Below are positions 33,576-43,767 of a stretch of DNA of 45,276 bases, one piece after another. Source of the stretch: Lachnospiraceae bacterium (GTDB taxonomy: Bacteria; Bacillota; Clostridia; Lachnospirales; Lachnospiraceae); contig JAILEM010000016.1 in the NCBI GenBank assembly GCA_024687745.1, forward strand, positions 1 to 45,276. The letters are read 5' to 3'. Every line of letters starts with the position of its first letter. Position 1 is the stretch's first letter. The notes beneath the pieces are model-generated. The model had not been told where the DNA came from. It made no database searches and was given only the letters and a program-made list of their open reading frames with translations. The translations under genes and the position numbers were made by a program.

Positions 33576-35867
33576 TTATTTACTGTTAGCGTAAAAATTG
33601 ATGAGACATCCGTCAAGTATTATCTTTCTCTCATCATCAGTGAGATCTCCGAGCTTTAAGGTAAATTCCTTCATCCCTTCATCGGCCACATAGGCTTTTA
33701 TCTCACTGTTCTTATTCTCAACTGCCTTTCTTATATCCGGTATGAAGATATATTCAAGCTTCTTAAAAGGAAGATCTCCCTCATCTATAATAAAGGGAAG
33801 CATTCCCCAGTTTATAAGGTTTGATCTGTATCTCTTGGTGGCATATTCATTTGAGATATTGGCCCAGCCGCCAAGAACCTTCTGGCAGGATGCAGCCTGC
33901 TCCCTTGCCGACCCGTCTCCGGGCTTTACGGCAAAGATCGTGCTTCCGATACCTGTATTTTCGCTTGAAACATCAGAGAACTTATCCTTAACGGCATTGT
34001 AGATCTCCTTGATATCCTCTATCTTTGAAAGGTCTTCTCCGCTTTCCCTTGCTTCTTCCACCTTCTTCATTTCCTTTGCTCTTCCCACATATTCAGGATC
34101 CTTCCTTGAAAGGGCAAATTCTGCAAGACCTAATGGATTGGATCTGTAGGATGAGGTTTCTCCGGAAGGAATGAGCTCATCAGTCGTCGTTACAGGATCA
34201 TGTATCTCTGAAACTACTCTTAAGATAAGATTATCGGTAAGGGGACACATCTTAGGCCAGTCCTTGATGTTTGGCCCAAGCTTTATCTCTGCTGTGGGAT
34301 CTGCCTTACCCTTTGAGTCAAATACTCTGTTTTTATAAATATTTTCATCAAAGTGATATCTGTATTTCTTTAATGTATCTGCTTCTATCTGCTTATCGGC
34401 AGGTGTCAGGAATCCCTTGTTTGCAGCTGTTGCAGCAATAGACCTTGCATCCATTAAGGCTACTGAGGATATCTGACCGTTCTGAAGCTTGGATCCTTCT
34501 CTGTTTGGGAAGTTTCTCGTTGAATGCCTTATGGAGAAGGCATTGTTTGCAGGTGTATCTCCCGCTCCAAAGCAGGGACCGCAGAATGCCGTCTTCAGTA
34601 CAGCACCTGTTTCAAGTATCTTAGCGGCACAGCCGTTCTTTATTATCTCCATATATACAGGCATGGATGCAGGATAGATGCTTAGGGTAAACTCATCTGA
34701 ACCGATATTTGTTCCGTCAAGTATATCGGCGGCAGCACAGATATTTTCAAAGCCGCCTCCGGCACATCCCGCTATGATACCCTGCTCCACATAGAACCTT
34801 CCGTCTACGATCTTATCCTTAAGTGAGTACTCTACCTGGTTATCAAGACTTACCTTTGCTCTTTCCTCTACGTCATGGAGAACATCCTTGAGATTCTCAT
34901 TTACCTCATCTATCGTATAGGTATTGCTTGGATGGAAGGGCATTGCTATCATGGGCTTTACCGATGAGAGATCGACCTCAACCATTCCGTCATAATATGC
35001 AATATCTCCGGGCTTTAATTCCTGATAACTCTCTGACCTGCCGTGTATATCATAGAAGTCCTTTATCTCATCATCTGTCTGCCATATCGAAGAAAGACAG
35101 GTCGTCTCCGTAGTCATTACATCTATTCCGATCCTGAAGTCGGCAGAAAGCTCCTTAACTCCCGGTCCTACGAATTCCATCACCTTATTCTTAACATATC
35201 CGTTCTTAAATACCGCACCGATTATGGCAAGTGCCACATCCTGCGGACCTACTCCCGGATTCGGGCTTCCCTTAAGATATACGGCTATAACGCCCGGTCT
35301 GTCTATATCATAGGTTCTTGATAAAAGCTGCTTTACAAGCTCAGGTCCTCCCTCTCCCACAGCCATGGTTCCAAGAGCACCATACCTTGTATGGGAATCA
35401 GAGCCAAGGATCATCTTGCCGCACTCTGCAAGCATTTCTCTTGCGAACTGATGTATAACGGCCTGATGAGGGGGTACATAGATCCCACCGTACTTTCTCG
35501 CACAGGAGAGTCCAAACATATGATCATCCTCATTGATAGTCCCTCCTACGGCACAGAGCGAATTATGACAGTTCGTCAGAACATAGGGAATAGGAAATCT
35601 TTCAAGTCCCGATGCCCTTGCAGTCTGTATTATTCCAACAAAGGTGATGTCATGGGAGGTGAGCTTATCGAATTTAACCTTAAGCTTATCCATATTTCCC
35701 GAAGTATTGTGATCCTTCAATATCCCATAAGCTATGGTATTCTTTAAAGCCTCTTCTTTTCCCGTATTCTTACCAAGAGAAGATAACTTATCCTTAGCAT
35801 CATTATTATCCTCAACAATCTCTGTCCCGTTTACCAGATACACTCCGTTATCGTAGAGTCTGATCAT
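33576..35867 (-). CDS. Aconitase-superfamily hydratase (divergent, YbhJ-like)
   Basis: A 763-residue protein with the aconitase catalytic fold plus C-terminal swivel domain. [24 protein letters not shown] is cut here as [20 protein letters not shown], the classic aconitase block. The cluster cysteines appear as [12 protein letters not shown] (about 428 and 431). Where canonical aconitases carry the SCTNSS-type loop for the third cysteine, this protein has [11 protein letters not shown] (about 367-377). [13 protein letters not shown] is kept. It resembles the 'hydratase' group around E. coli YbhJ more than AcnA or LeuC, so substrate is uncertain; citrate/isocitrate is only one option. ATG 35867 follows GGAGG and lies just after the glgP terminator. 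Confidence 0.88.
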   Translation of the reverse strand: MIRLYDNGVYLVNGTEIVEDNNDAKDKLSSLGKNTGKEEALKNTIAYGILKDHNTSGNMDKLKVKFDKLTSHDITFVGIIQTARASGLERFPIPYVLTNCHNSLCAVGGTINEDDHMFGLSCARKYGGIYVPPHQAVIHQFAREMLAECGKMILGSDSHTRYGALGTMAVGEGGPELVKQLLSRTYDIDRPGVIAVYLKGSPNPGVGPQDVALAIIGAVFKNGYVKNKVMEFVGPGVKELSADFRIGIDVMTTETTCLSSIWQTDDEIKDFYDIHGRSESYQELKPGDIAYYDGMVEVDLSSVKPMIAMPFHPSNTYTIDEVNENLKDVLHDVEERAKVSLDNQVEYSLKDKIVDGRFYVEQGIIAGCAGGGFENICAAADILDGTNIGSDEFTLSIYPASMPVYMEIIKNGCAAKILETGAVLKTAFCGPCFGAGDTPANNAFSIRHSTRNFPNREGSKLQNGQISSVALMDARSIAATAANKGFLTPADKQIEADTLKKYRYHFDENIYKNRVFDSKGKADPTAEIKLGPNIKDWPKMCPLTDNLILRVVSEIHDPVTTTDELIPSGETSSYRSNPLGLAEFALSRKDPEYVGRAKEMKKVEEARESGEDLSKIEDIKEIYNAVKDKFSDVSSENTGIGSTIFAVKPGDGSAREQAASCQKVLGGWANISNEYATKRYRSNLINWGMLPFIIDEGDLPFKKLEYIFIPDIRKAVENKNSEIKAYVADEGMKEFTLKLGDLTDDERKIILDGCLINFYANSK

Positions 35868-35888
35868 TTGTATTTCCTCCGTTTTCTC

Positions 35889-35922
35889 AAAAAAAGGTGC
35901 CTTAACCTTTCATTAAGGCACC
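35889..35922 (-). terminator. glgP terminator
   Basis: A perfect 10-bp stem GGTGCCTTAA / TTAAGGCACC (35896-35905 and 35913-35922) with a 7-nt loop, followed by seven T residues on the minus strand. It is only about 10 nt upstream of the aconitase-like gene's ribosome site. Confidence 0.9.
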
Positions 35923-35955
35923 CTTATTACTGTTCTTGATCTTATCCCTTCAGTC

Positions 35956-38421
35956 TTACTTAATTGTTACCTTGTCAAGATGCCATATATCATCCACATA
36001 TTCCTGGATGGTACGGTCTGATGAGAACTTTCCGCTGCAGGCTATATTAAGTATAGCCATCTTCGCCCATTTCTTCTCATCCTTATAAGCAAGCTCCACT
36101 CTTCTCTGGGCTTCCGCATAGGACTTGAAATCCTTTAAGATAAAGTAGGTATCAGCCTTTGAAGTTGACTGTGTGTTCAAAAGTGAATTATACAGATCTC
36201 TGAACCTGTCGGGATCGTTCTGACAATAGGTTCCGTTGATAAGCTGCATAAGTACCTTTCTTATATCCGGATCATTGTTAAAGATCTCTGTCGGATTGTA
36301 TCCACCGTAATTTTCATAGTTTATTACTTCCTGGGAGGAAAGTCCGAAGATGAATGCATTCTCTTCACCAACCTCCTCTACTATCTCCACGTTTGCACCA
36401 TCCATGGTACCTAAGGTAACAGCACCGTTTAACATAAACTTCATGTTACCTGTTCCGGATGCCTCCTTACTGGCTGTGGAGATCTGTTCCGAAACGTCTG
36501 CTGCGGCAAATATCCACTCAGCATTGGATACGCAGTAATCCTCTATAAATACGACCTTGATCTTTCCGTTTATCGAGGCATCATTATTGATAACATTGGC
36601 AACCGAATTTATGAGCTTGATGGTAAGCTTTGCATTTCTGTAGCCTGCTGCCGCCTTGGCTCCGAAGATAAATGTCCTCGGATAGAATTCCATATCGGGA
36701 TGTTCCTTGAGATTATTGTATAGATACATGATATGGAGGATGTTAAGAAGCTGCCTCTTATATTCATGAAGTCTCTTTACCTGAACATCAAAGATCGAGC
36801 GGGGATCAACCTCTATTCCGTTATTTGCAAGGATGTACTTTGCAAGACGAACCTTATTCTGATACTTGATGTTCATGAACTCCTGCTGAGCCTTGTTGTC
36901 ATCGGCATATACCTTTAACTTGTTGATCTTGGGAAGATCTGTGATCCAGTCATCTCCGACATGAGCCGTTACCCAGTCTGCAAGAAGCGGATCGCCGTGT
37001 AAGAGGAATCTTCTCTGTGTGATACCGTTTGTCTTATTGTTGAACTTCTCAGGCATCATCTCATAGAAGTCCTTAAGCTCCTGGTTCTTAAGTATCTCTG
37101 TATGAAGCCTTGCAACACCGTTAACTGAAAAGCCTGCACAGATAGCAAGATGGGCCATCTTAACCTGTCCGTCATATATGATAGCCATCTTTCTGACCTT
37201 ATCCTCGTTTCCGGGATACTGAGCCCTTATCCTGTCTATGAATCTCCTGTTTATTTCTTCTATTATCTGATAAACCCTGGGAAGCAGTCTTGAGAAGAGC
37301 TCTATAGGCCATTTTTCAAGTGCTTCTGACATGATGGTATGGTTTGTGTATGCACAGGTCTTTGTGGTTACCGCCCATGCCTCATCCCACTCAAGGAAAT
37401 AATCATCCATTAAGATCCTCATAAGCTCCGCAACCGTTACTGTGGGATGGGTATCATTTAACTGGAATACCACTTTTTCATGAAGCTTTCTGATATCCTT
37501 ATGGGTTCTCATGTATTTCTCAACAGCTTCCTGTATGCTTGCGGAAATGAAGAAGTACTGCTGTTTAAGTCTTAATTCCTTACCTGCATAGTGGTTATCG
37601 TTGGGATATAAGACTTCGCAGATATTCCTTGCAAGGTTATCCTGCTCTACTGCCTTTCTGTAATCACCCTTATCAAAGGAGTCAAGAGAGAAGCACTCAA
37701 CCGGCTGTGCATCCCAGATCCTTAAGGTATTGACTATACCGTTACCGTAGCCGACGATAGGAAGGTCATAGGGGATAGCCTGAACCGACTGGTAATTTTC
37801 CTGTGAAAAGTGGTTCCTTCCGTTCTCATCAACATCCACCCTTACGTTACCGCCGAATTTAACGATCTTGGCATACTCTGATCTTCTTAACTCAAACGGA
37901 TATCCGTCCTTTAACCAGTTATCGGGTACCTCTATCTGATAACCGTCTCTTATCTCCTGCTTGAACATTCCGTATCTGTAACGGATACCGCATCCGTATG
38001 CACTGTATCCAAGGGTTGCCAGTGAATCCAAAAAGCAGGCTGCAAGTCTTCCAAGACCTCCGTTACCAAGTGCGGGATCTCTTTCCTGATCCTCTATCTC
38101 ATTAAGATTTACTCCAAGCTCATCAAGTGCCTGGGCAACTTCTTTATACTCCTTAAGATTTATAAGGCTGTTTCCGAGTGCTCTTCCCATAAGGAATTCC
38201 ATTGAAAGGTAATAGACAGTCTTTGGATCCTTTTCATCATAAGCCTTCTGAGTCTCCATCCAGTTCTCGATAATGGTATCCTTAACCGCATAACACACCG
38301 CCTGAAAGATCTGCTGGGATGTAGCTTCCTCCAGAGTCTTTCTGTATAAGGTTTTTACGTTGTTTGTAACTTCCTTCTTAAAGGCCACCTTATCAAATTT
38401 GGTTCCCTGCTTTTTCATCAT
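35956..38421 (-). CDS. glgP: Glycogen/maltodextrin phosphorylase
   Basis: An 821-residue PLP-dependent GT35 enzyme that releases glucose 1-phosphate from alpha-1,4-glucans. YYLSMEFLMGRALGNSLINL at the N-terminus, DPALGNGGLGRLAACFLDSL, KKVVFQLNDTHPT-like VVFQLNDTHPTVTVAELMRI and the cofactor lysine in ASGTGNMKFMLNGAVTLGT (about 657) are diagnostic. Length matches bacterial GlgP. The ribosome site is AAGGAGG; GTG 38424 and ATG 38418 are alternative starts in the GTG-ATG-ATG run. It lies downstream of ileS and ends at a strong terminator. Confidence 0.96.
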   Translation of the reverse strand: MMKKQGTKFDKVAFKKEVTNNVKTLYRKTLEEATSQQIFQAVCYAVKDTIIENWMETQKAYDEKDPKTVYYLSMEFLMGRALGNSLINLKEYKEVAQALDELGVNLNEIEDQERDPALGNGGLGRLAACFLDSLATLGYSAYGCGIRYRYGMFKQEIRDGYQIEVPDNWLKDGYPFELRRSEYAKIVKFGGNVRVDVDENGRNHFSQENYQSVQAIPYDLPIVGYGNGIVNTLRIWDAQPVECFSLDSFDKGDYRKAVEQDNLARNICEVLYPNDNHYAGKELRLKQQYFFISASIQEAVEKYMRTHKDIRKLHEKVVFQLNDTHPTVTVAELMRILMDDYFLEWDEAWAVTTKTCAYTNHTIMSEALEKWPIELFSRLLPRVYQIIEEINRRFIDRIRAQYPGNEDKVRKMAIIYDGQVKMAHLAICAGFSVNGVARLHTEILKNQELKDFYEMMPEKFNNKTNGITQRRFLLHGDPLLADWVTAHVGDDWITDLPKINKLKVYADDNKAQQEFMNIKYQNKVRLAKYILANNGIEVDPRSIFDVQVKRLHEYKRQLLNILHIMYLYNNLKEHPDMEFYPRTFIFGAKAAAGYRNAKLTIKLINSVANVINNDASINGKIKVVFIEDYCVSNAEWIFAAADVSEQISTASKEASGTGNMKFMLNGAVTLGTMDGANVEIVEEVGEENAFIFGLSSQEVINYENYGGYNPTEIFNNDPDIRKVLMQLINGTYCQNDPDRFRDLYNSLLNTQSTSKADTYFILKDFKSYAEAQRRVELAYKDEKKWAKMAILNIACSGKFSSDRTIQEYVDDIWHLDKVTIK

Positions 38422-38450
38422 CACTCTCTCCTCCTTGTGCTGATTTGTTT

Positions 38451-38479
38451 ATTATAAAGAAAAGTATATGCCCTGTATC
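38451..38479 (-). promoter_or_regulatory. Candidate glgP promoter
   Basis: A perfect TATAAT (38451-38456) with a poor -35 (GATACA, 38474-38479) at 17 bp, overlapping the ileS stop codon. Distance to the glgP start is about 30 bp. Confidence 0.35.
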
Positions 38480-41400
38480 ACTTCTTTTTAACACCAAGGA
38501 CTACCTTTTCCTCATTTATATTCCATTCCTTTTCATAACCTTCTGTCTCTCCGGTTACTACTTCAACGGCCAGTACATCCTTCATGATAGCATCCCTGCA
38601 TTTACTTAAGACTTCTTCTATCTTTGCATTTCCCTTTTCATAAACGATGATCTTATCCATTACCTCAAACCCCGCTTCCTTACGCATGGTCTGGATCTTT
38701 GATATAATCTCACGCACAAAGCCCTCTTCGATAAGCTCTTCTGTAAGATTTGTATCAAGAACAACTGTAACCTGGTTGTCATTTTCGGATACATAGCCTT
38801 CCTTCTGAACCATCTCGATAAGAAGATCCTCTTCTGCAAGAACTACCTCTTCACCCCTGATATCAAACTTAAGGCTTCCCTCACTCTTTAACTTCTCCAT
38901 TGCCGCATTTCCGTCAAGGGCATCAAGCTCATTCCTGATACCGCCAAGAAGCTTTCCGTATTTGGGACCTACTGTCTTTAACTGGGGCTTGAAGTTATAG
39001 GATGTAAACTCTCTTACATCATCGGTAAACTCAACGCTCTTAACATTAAGCTCATCCTCTATTATCTCCACATAGAACTTTGGAAGTGAATTCTCAGCCT
39101 TTACAAACATCCTGGCAATGGGCTGTCTGTTCTTTATATTGGCTGCATTTCTGCAGGCTCTACCCATAACAACTATCTTAAGGACAGCATCCATGTTCTT
39201 CTCAAGCTCTCTGTCTATATAGGCTTCGTTTACCTTAGGGAAATCACATAGGTGAATGCTCTCGGGAGCACTCTTATCTATCTCCCTTACTATATTCTGA
39301 TAGATCTCTTCTGTTATGAAGGGAACCATGGGCGCAGCAGCCTTGCTTATCTCAACAAGTGAAGTATAGAGAGTCATGTAGGCATTTATCTTATCCTGCT
39401 CCATGCCCTTAGCCCAGAAACGCTCCCTGCTCCTTCTTACATACCAGTTAGAAAGATCATCCACAAAGTCCTGAAGAGCTCTTGCTGCTTCGGGTATCCT
39501 GTATGACTCAAGATTCTTATCAACCTCTCCTATCACAGTATTAAGCTTAGAGAGTATCCATTTATCCATAACAGTAAGCTTATCATACTCAAGCTTATAT
39601 TTTGTAGCATCAAAATCATCTATGTTTGCATAAAGTACAAAGAAGGCATAGGTATTCCAAAGAGTTCCCATGAACTTACGCTGACCTTCCTGAACAGCCT
39701 TTCCATGGAACCTGTTAGGAAGCCAGGGTGCTGAATTTATGTAAAAATACCATCTTATGGCATCAGCCCCGTACTCCTTTAAGGCATCAAAAGGATCCAC
39801 GGCATTACCCTTTGACTTACTCATCTTCTGTCCGTTCTCATCCTGAACGTGACCCAATACTATAACATTTTCATAGGGAGCCTTGTTAAAAAGTAAGGTT
39901 GACTCCGCAAGCAGCGAATAGAACCATCCCCTTGTCTGATCCACAGCCTCTGAAATAAACTGGGCCGGGAACTGCTGCTTAAATAATTCCTCATTTTCAA
40001 AGGGATAATGGTGCTGTGCAAAGGGCATGGCTCCCGAATCAAACCAGCAGTCTATAACCTCAGGCACTCTTCTCATAACCTTACCGCACTTTGGACAGAT
40101 ACCTGTTATCTCATCAATGTAAGGTCTGTGAAGCTCAACAGTCTTTGCCTTCTCATTTCCCGAAAGCTTATAAAGATCTTCCCTTGAACCTATGGCAACC
40201 TGATGACCGCAGTCCTCACATTCCCAGATATTTAAGGGAGTTCCCCAATAACGGTTCCTTGAAATACCCCAGTCCTGGATATTCTCAAGCCAGTCTCCGA
40301 ACCTTCCCTTACCTATGGATTCAGGGATCCAGTTGATCGTATTGTTATTTCTTATAAGATCATCCTTAACCTCAGTCATCTTTATGAACCAGGATTCTCT
40401 TGCATAATAAAGAAGCGGGGTATCGCATCTCCAGCAATGAGGATAATCATGCTCAAACTTTGGAGCAGAGAATAATATCCCCCTCCTGTCAAGATCCTTT
40501 AATACCTCGGGATCACAGCTTATGGCACCTGCCTTTAACTCATCCTCTGTAGGCTTACATCTCTGACCGGCAAAGGGAGTCTCCTCCCTCATAACACCAT
40601 GTTCATCGACCATCTGGACAAAGGGTGCGTCATATCTTCTTCCAACTCTTGCATCATCCTCACCAAAGGCCGGAGCTATATGAACTATTCCCGTACCGTC
40701 GGTCATCGTTACATAATTATCTACATATATAAAGAAGGCTTTTTTATTCTGTTTATCGGCACTGTCCTTGGCACACTGATATAAAGGCTCATATTCCTTA
40801 TACTCAAGATCAGTGCCCTTATATGTTTCCAGTATCTCATATGCGGGAGCTCCTTCTTCTCTCTCGATGGAACCAAGAACGTTATCAAGAAGGGCCTTTG
40901 CCATATAGTAGGTATAACCGTCTGCTGCCTTAACCTTTGCATACTCATCATCGGGATTAACACAAAGAGCTATATTTGAGGGCAGTGTCCAGGGAGTTGT
41001 CGTCCACGCAAGGAAATAAGCATCCTCATCCTTAACCTTGAACCTTACTATGGCAGATCTTTCCTTTACGGTCTTATAACCCTGTGCCACCTCGTGTGAG
41101 GACAGGGGAGTTCCGCATCTCGGACAGTAGGGTACTATCTTAAAGCCCTTATATAACAGGCCTTTATCCCAGATATTCTTAAGTGCCCACCACTCTGATT
41201 CGATGAAATCATCATGATAGGTTACGTAAGGATCATCCATATCAGCCCAGAATCCTACTGTTGCGGAAAAGTCTTCCCACATTCCCTTATATTTCCATAC
41301 GGACTCCTTACAATGCTCTATGAAGGGCTCCAGTCCGTATTCCTCGATCTGTTCCTTACCGTCAAGCCCGAGCATCTTCTCAACCTCAAGCTCTACCGGA

Positions 41401-41669
41401 AGTCCGTGTGTATCCCATCCGGCCTTTCTTGGAACCATATATCCCTTCATGGTCCTGTATCTTGGGATCATGTCCTTGATAACACGGGTAAGGACATGGC
41501 CTATATGAGGCTTTCCGTTAGCTGTCGGAGGCCCGTCATAAAAGGTATAGGTCTCACCCTCCTTACGATTTTCCATACTCTTTCTGAAAATATCATTATC
41601 GGCCCAGAACTTCTCGACTTCCTTCTCTCTGTCTACAAATCCCAGGTCTGTGGATACCTTCTTGTACAT
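38478..41669 (-). CDS. ileS: Isoleucyl-tRNA synthetase, eukaryote-like (IleS2) type
   Basis: A 1063-residue class I synthetase. YDGPPTANGKPHIGHVLTR carries HIGH at 55-58. An editing CP1 domain follows (LAWTTTPWTLPSNIALCVNP). The KMSKS loop is in NGQKMSKSKGNAVDPFDALK at about 612-616. The PPTANG-PHIGH form and the tail without the classical zinc-finger are typical of the IleS2 group, which is less sensitive to mupirocin than IleS1. ATG 41669 has GGGAAAG upstream; an extension to 41735 lacks a site. No T-box leader fits in the 73-bp gap after pncB, unlike many Firmicute ileS genes. Confidence 0.96.
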   Translation of the reverse strand: MYKKVSTDLGFVDREKEVEKFWADNDIFRKSMENRKEGETYTFYDGPPTANGKPHIGHVLTRVIKDMIPRYRTMKGYMVPRKAGWDTHGLPVELEVEKMLGLDGKEQIEEYGLEPFIEHCKESVWKYKGMWEDFSATVGFWADMDDPYVTYHDDFIESEWWALKNIWDKGLLYKGFKIVPYCPRCGTPLSSHEVAQGYKTVKERSAIVRFKVKDEDAYFLAWTTTPWTLPSNIALCVNPDDEYAKVKAADGYTYYMAKALLDNVLGSIEREEGAPAYEILETYKGTDLEYKEYEPLYQCAKDSADKQNKKAFFIYVDNYVTMTDGTGIVHIAPAFGEDDARVGRRYDAPFVQMVDEHGVMREETPFAGQRCKPTEDELKAGAISCDPEVLKDLDRRGILFSAPKFEHDYPHCWRCDTPLLYYARESWFIKMTEVKDDLIRNNNTINWIPESIGKGRFGDWLENIQDWGISRNRYWGTPLNIWECEDCGHQVAIGSREDLYKLSGNEKAKTVELHRPYIDEITGICPKCGKVMRRVPEVIDCWFDSGAMPFAQHHYPFENEELFKQQFPAQFISEAVDQTRGWFYSLLAESTLLFNKAPYENVIVLGHVQDENGQKMSKSKGNAVDPFDALKEYGADAIRWYFYINSAPWLPNRFHGKAVQEGQRKFMGTLWNTYAFFVLYANIDDFDATKYKLEYDKLTVMDKWILSKLNTVIGEVDKNLESYRIPEAARALQDFVDDLSNWYVRRSRERFWAKGMEQDKINAYMTLYTSLVEISKAAAPMVPFITEEIYQNIVREIDKSAPESIHLCDFPKVNEAYIDRELEKNMDAVLKIVVMGRACRNAANIKNRQPIARMFVKAENSLPKFYVEIIEDELNVKSVEFTDDVREFTSYNFKPQLKTVGPKYGKLLGGIRNELDALDGNAAMEKLKSEGSLKFDIRGEEVVLAEEDLLIEMVQKEGYVSENDNQVTVVLDTNLTEELIEEGFVREIISKIQTMRKEAGFEVMDKIIVYEKGNAKIEEVLSKCRDAIMKDVLAVEVVTGETEGYEKEWNINEEKVVLGVKKK

Positions 41670-41742
41670 AACTTCTTTCCCTTTCTTTCTTTTCAATAAA
41701 TCTGCTTTTCTATTTTTATCAGAACGGCTTAACAAGCCTTAT

Positions 41743-43203
41743 TTACATATACTCAGATCCCATCTCGTCAAGGAGCTGCATCTTAACATCATAGAGCTTC
41801 TTGGAAAGATCGACATACATCTCATGAGGATTATAAAATCTCTTGGTCTCCTCCCAGAGCGTATCCTTTTCCCTTGTACAGAAATCTCTGATATCCATTG
41901 TCTTTGGAGATTCATATACACATTTGCCGTCTATGAATACGGGTACCATTATTTCAGTGAGAGTAAATTCACCCGGATTAAGCTTTGTCCTCTTCCAGGG
42001 TTCGTTCGGATCAAATAAAAGCAGAGCTTCATCCTCTGTGAATATCTCATCCTCAAGACAGATAAGATCTGCCTTCATCTTACCCGTAAACTTCTCATAT
42101 ATCCTGTAGATCTTCTTATTTCCGGGATTGGTTACCTTTTCTGAATTCTCCGAAAGCTTGATCTTAGGTATGAATTCTCCGTTTTCACCCTTAACGGCCG
42201 CAAGCTTATATACACCGCCAAAGGCCGGATTATCCTTAGAGGTTATCAGATTGGTTCCGACACCCCAGGAGGTTATCTTACATCCTTCAGTCTTTAAGGC
42301 TTCTATAAGATATTCATCAAGATCATTTGATGCTGAGATCACTGCATCCTCAAAGCCTGCCTCATCAAGCATCTTCCTTGCCTTCTTGGATAAGTAGGAA
42401 AGATCCCCGCTGTCAAGTCTTATACCGTAATAGGAAAGCTCAATGCCTGCCTCCCTCATCTCCTTAAATACCCTTATGGCATTGGGTATTCCGGATTTAA
42501 TTGTATCATAGGTATCAACCAGTAAAATGCAGGCAGTCGGATACATCTCCGCATAGGTCTTAAAGGCCGTGTATTCATCGGGAAAACTCATTATCCAGCT
42601 GTGTGCATGTGTTCCCTTTACCGGTACGTCAAAGAGCTGTCCGGTAAGAACATTCGAGGTTCCTATACATCCTCCGATGACTGCTGCCCTTGCACCATAA
42701 ATCCCGGCATCGGGGCCCTGAGCCCTTCTTAGTCCAAACTCCATTATCCCGTCACCCTTTGCGGCATAGCATACTCTTGCCGCCTTGGTGGCTATAAGAC
42801 TCTGGTGGTTAATTATATTTAAGATAGCCGTCTCCACAAGCTGAGCCTCCATTATGGGTGCTATGACCTTAACAAGCGGCTCCCTTGGGAAGATGACCCT
42901 TCCCTCTTCTATGGCATAAATGCTTCCCGAAAACTTAAAGTTGCTTAAATACTCAAGGAAATCATCCTCAAAGATGTTAAGACTCCTTAAGTATTTAATA
43001 TCCTCTTCATCAAAATGCAGCTCCTTTATATAATTGATGAGCTGCTCAAGACCCGCACAGATAGCATATCCTCCGCCACAGGGATTATTCCTGTAAAAAG
43101 CATCAAAGACAACTGTCTCATTCCTGTCCTTATGCTTAAAGTATCCCTGCATCATTGTAAGCTCGTACAGGTCTGTCATAAGTGTTAGATTCTGTCTGTC
43201 CAT
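41743..43203 (-). CDS. pncB: Nicotinate phosphoribosyltransferase
   Basis: A 486-residue enzyme that recycles nicotinate into NAD synthesis. NLTLMTDLYELTMMQGYFK at the N-terminus, MEFGLRRAQGPDAG (phosphoribosyl site), VKGTHAHSWIMSFPDEYTAF with the phosphorylated His region, and GIRLDSGDLSYLSKKARKML are family blocks. The C-terminal domain continues with GVGTNLITSKDNPAFGGVYK. Length fits the Gram-positive PncB2-like group. AGAGG precedes the ATG. It has a TATAAT promoter at 43284-43311 and is followed by ileS after 73 bp, so the two may be co-transcribed. Confidence 0.96.
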   Translation of the reverse strand: MDRQNLTLMTDLYELTMMQGYFKHKDRNETVVFDAFYRNNPCGGGYAICAGLEQLINYIKELHFDEEDIKYLRSLNIFEDDFLEYLSNFKFSGSIYAIEEGRVIFPREPLVKVIAPIMEAQLVETAILNIINHQSLIATKAARVCYAAKGDGIMEFGLRRAQGPDAGIYGARAAVIGGCIGTSNVLTGQLFDVPVKGTHAHSWIMSFPDEYTAFKTYAEMYPTACILLVDTYDTIKSGIPNAIRVFKEMREAGIELSYYGIRLDSGDLSYLSKKARKMLDEAGFEDAVISASNDLDEYLIEALKTEGCKITSWGVGTNLITSKDNPAFGGVYKLAAVKGENGEFIPKIKLSENSEKVTNPGNKKIYRIYEKFTGKMKADLICLEDEIFTEDEALLLFDPNEPWKRTKLNPGEFTLTEIMVPVFIDGKCVYESPKTMDIRDFCTREKDTLWEETKRFYNPHEMYVDLSKKLYDVKMQLLDEMGSEYM

Positions 43204-43283
43204 TATATTTTTACCTCTGTTTTACATAAATGATGTGCTTATCCACTCAGTTATGTATATTTTACACCTTGTTTATCCTTCGG

Positions 43284-43311
43284 ATTATACTGTCTGCAAA
43301 TGTCATGCAAA
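43284..43311 (-). promoter_or_regulatory. pncB promoter
   Basis: A perfect TATAAT (43284-43289), 16-bp spacer and TTTGCA (43306-43311), about 80 bp before the pncB start. Confidence 0.55.
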
Positions 43312-43353
43312 ATTTAACCTCAGTAAATTCATCTTACCGCGCACAACTGTCTG

Positions 43354-43554
43354 TCAGTCACAGCCAAAGTTTCCGACAGAGCCGTCCGCAAAGGGACTTC
43401 CGATATCGCATCTTCCGTGATGATGCACTTCCTTTACAAAGTCCTCTCTCTCAGTCTCAACCCTGTGTATCCCGATACGGCTGACACCTTCCTCTGTCTT
43501 TGAATCAAGCATTCTTATAACTTCATCTATTTCATTATCTGTGGGGTTTGTCAT
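43354..43554 (-). CDS. Small His/Cys-containing protein, unknown function
   Basis: A 66-residue protein from ATG 43554, preceded by AAAGGAAATTA; the longer frame to 43599 has no site. The N-terminal half is acidic and helical (TDNEIDEVIRMLDSKTEEG). It is followed by VSRIGIHRVETERED, a VHHHGRCDIGSPFADGS block and the end VGNFGCD. Two Cys residues and the His cluster could bind metal, or the layout could be leader plus core of a modified peptide. No modifying enzyme lies nearby. It probably has its own transcript, upstream of pncB. Confidence 0.65.
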   Translation of the reverse strand: MTNPTDNEIDEVIRMLDSKTEEGVSRIGIHRVETEREDFVKEVHHHGRCDIGSPFADGSVGNFGCD

Positions 43555-43767
43555 AATTAATTTCCTTTTATCAGTGATATACAAGACAATATCAGCCAAA
43601 AAACATTAAATCTGACAAGGATCCCTTATAAAGTAACTCTTCATAAATGATCCGGCAGGCATAATACTTCTGACTGTACGAATTACATTATATTTTCAGT
43701 AAGGAATAATTACAAGCAAAAAGTGCTTTTTTCTATGATTTTACTATGGTTCATCAGCGTTTATGAT

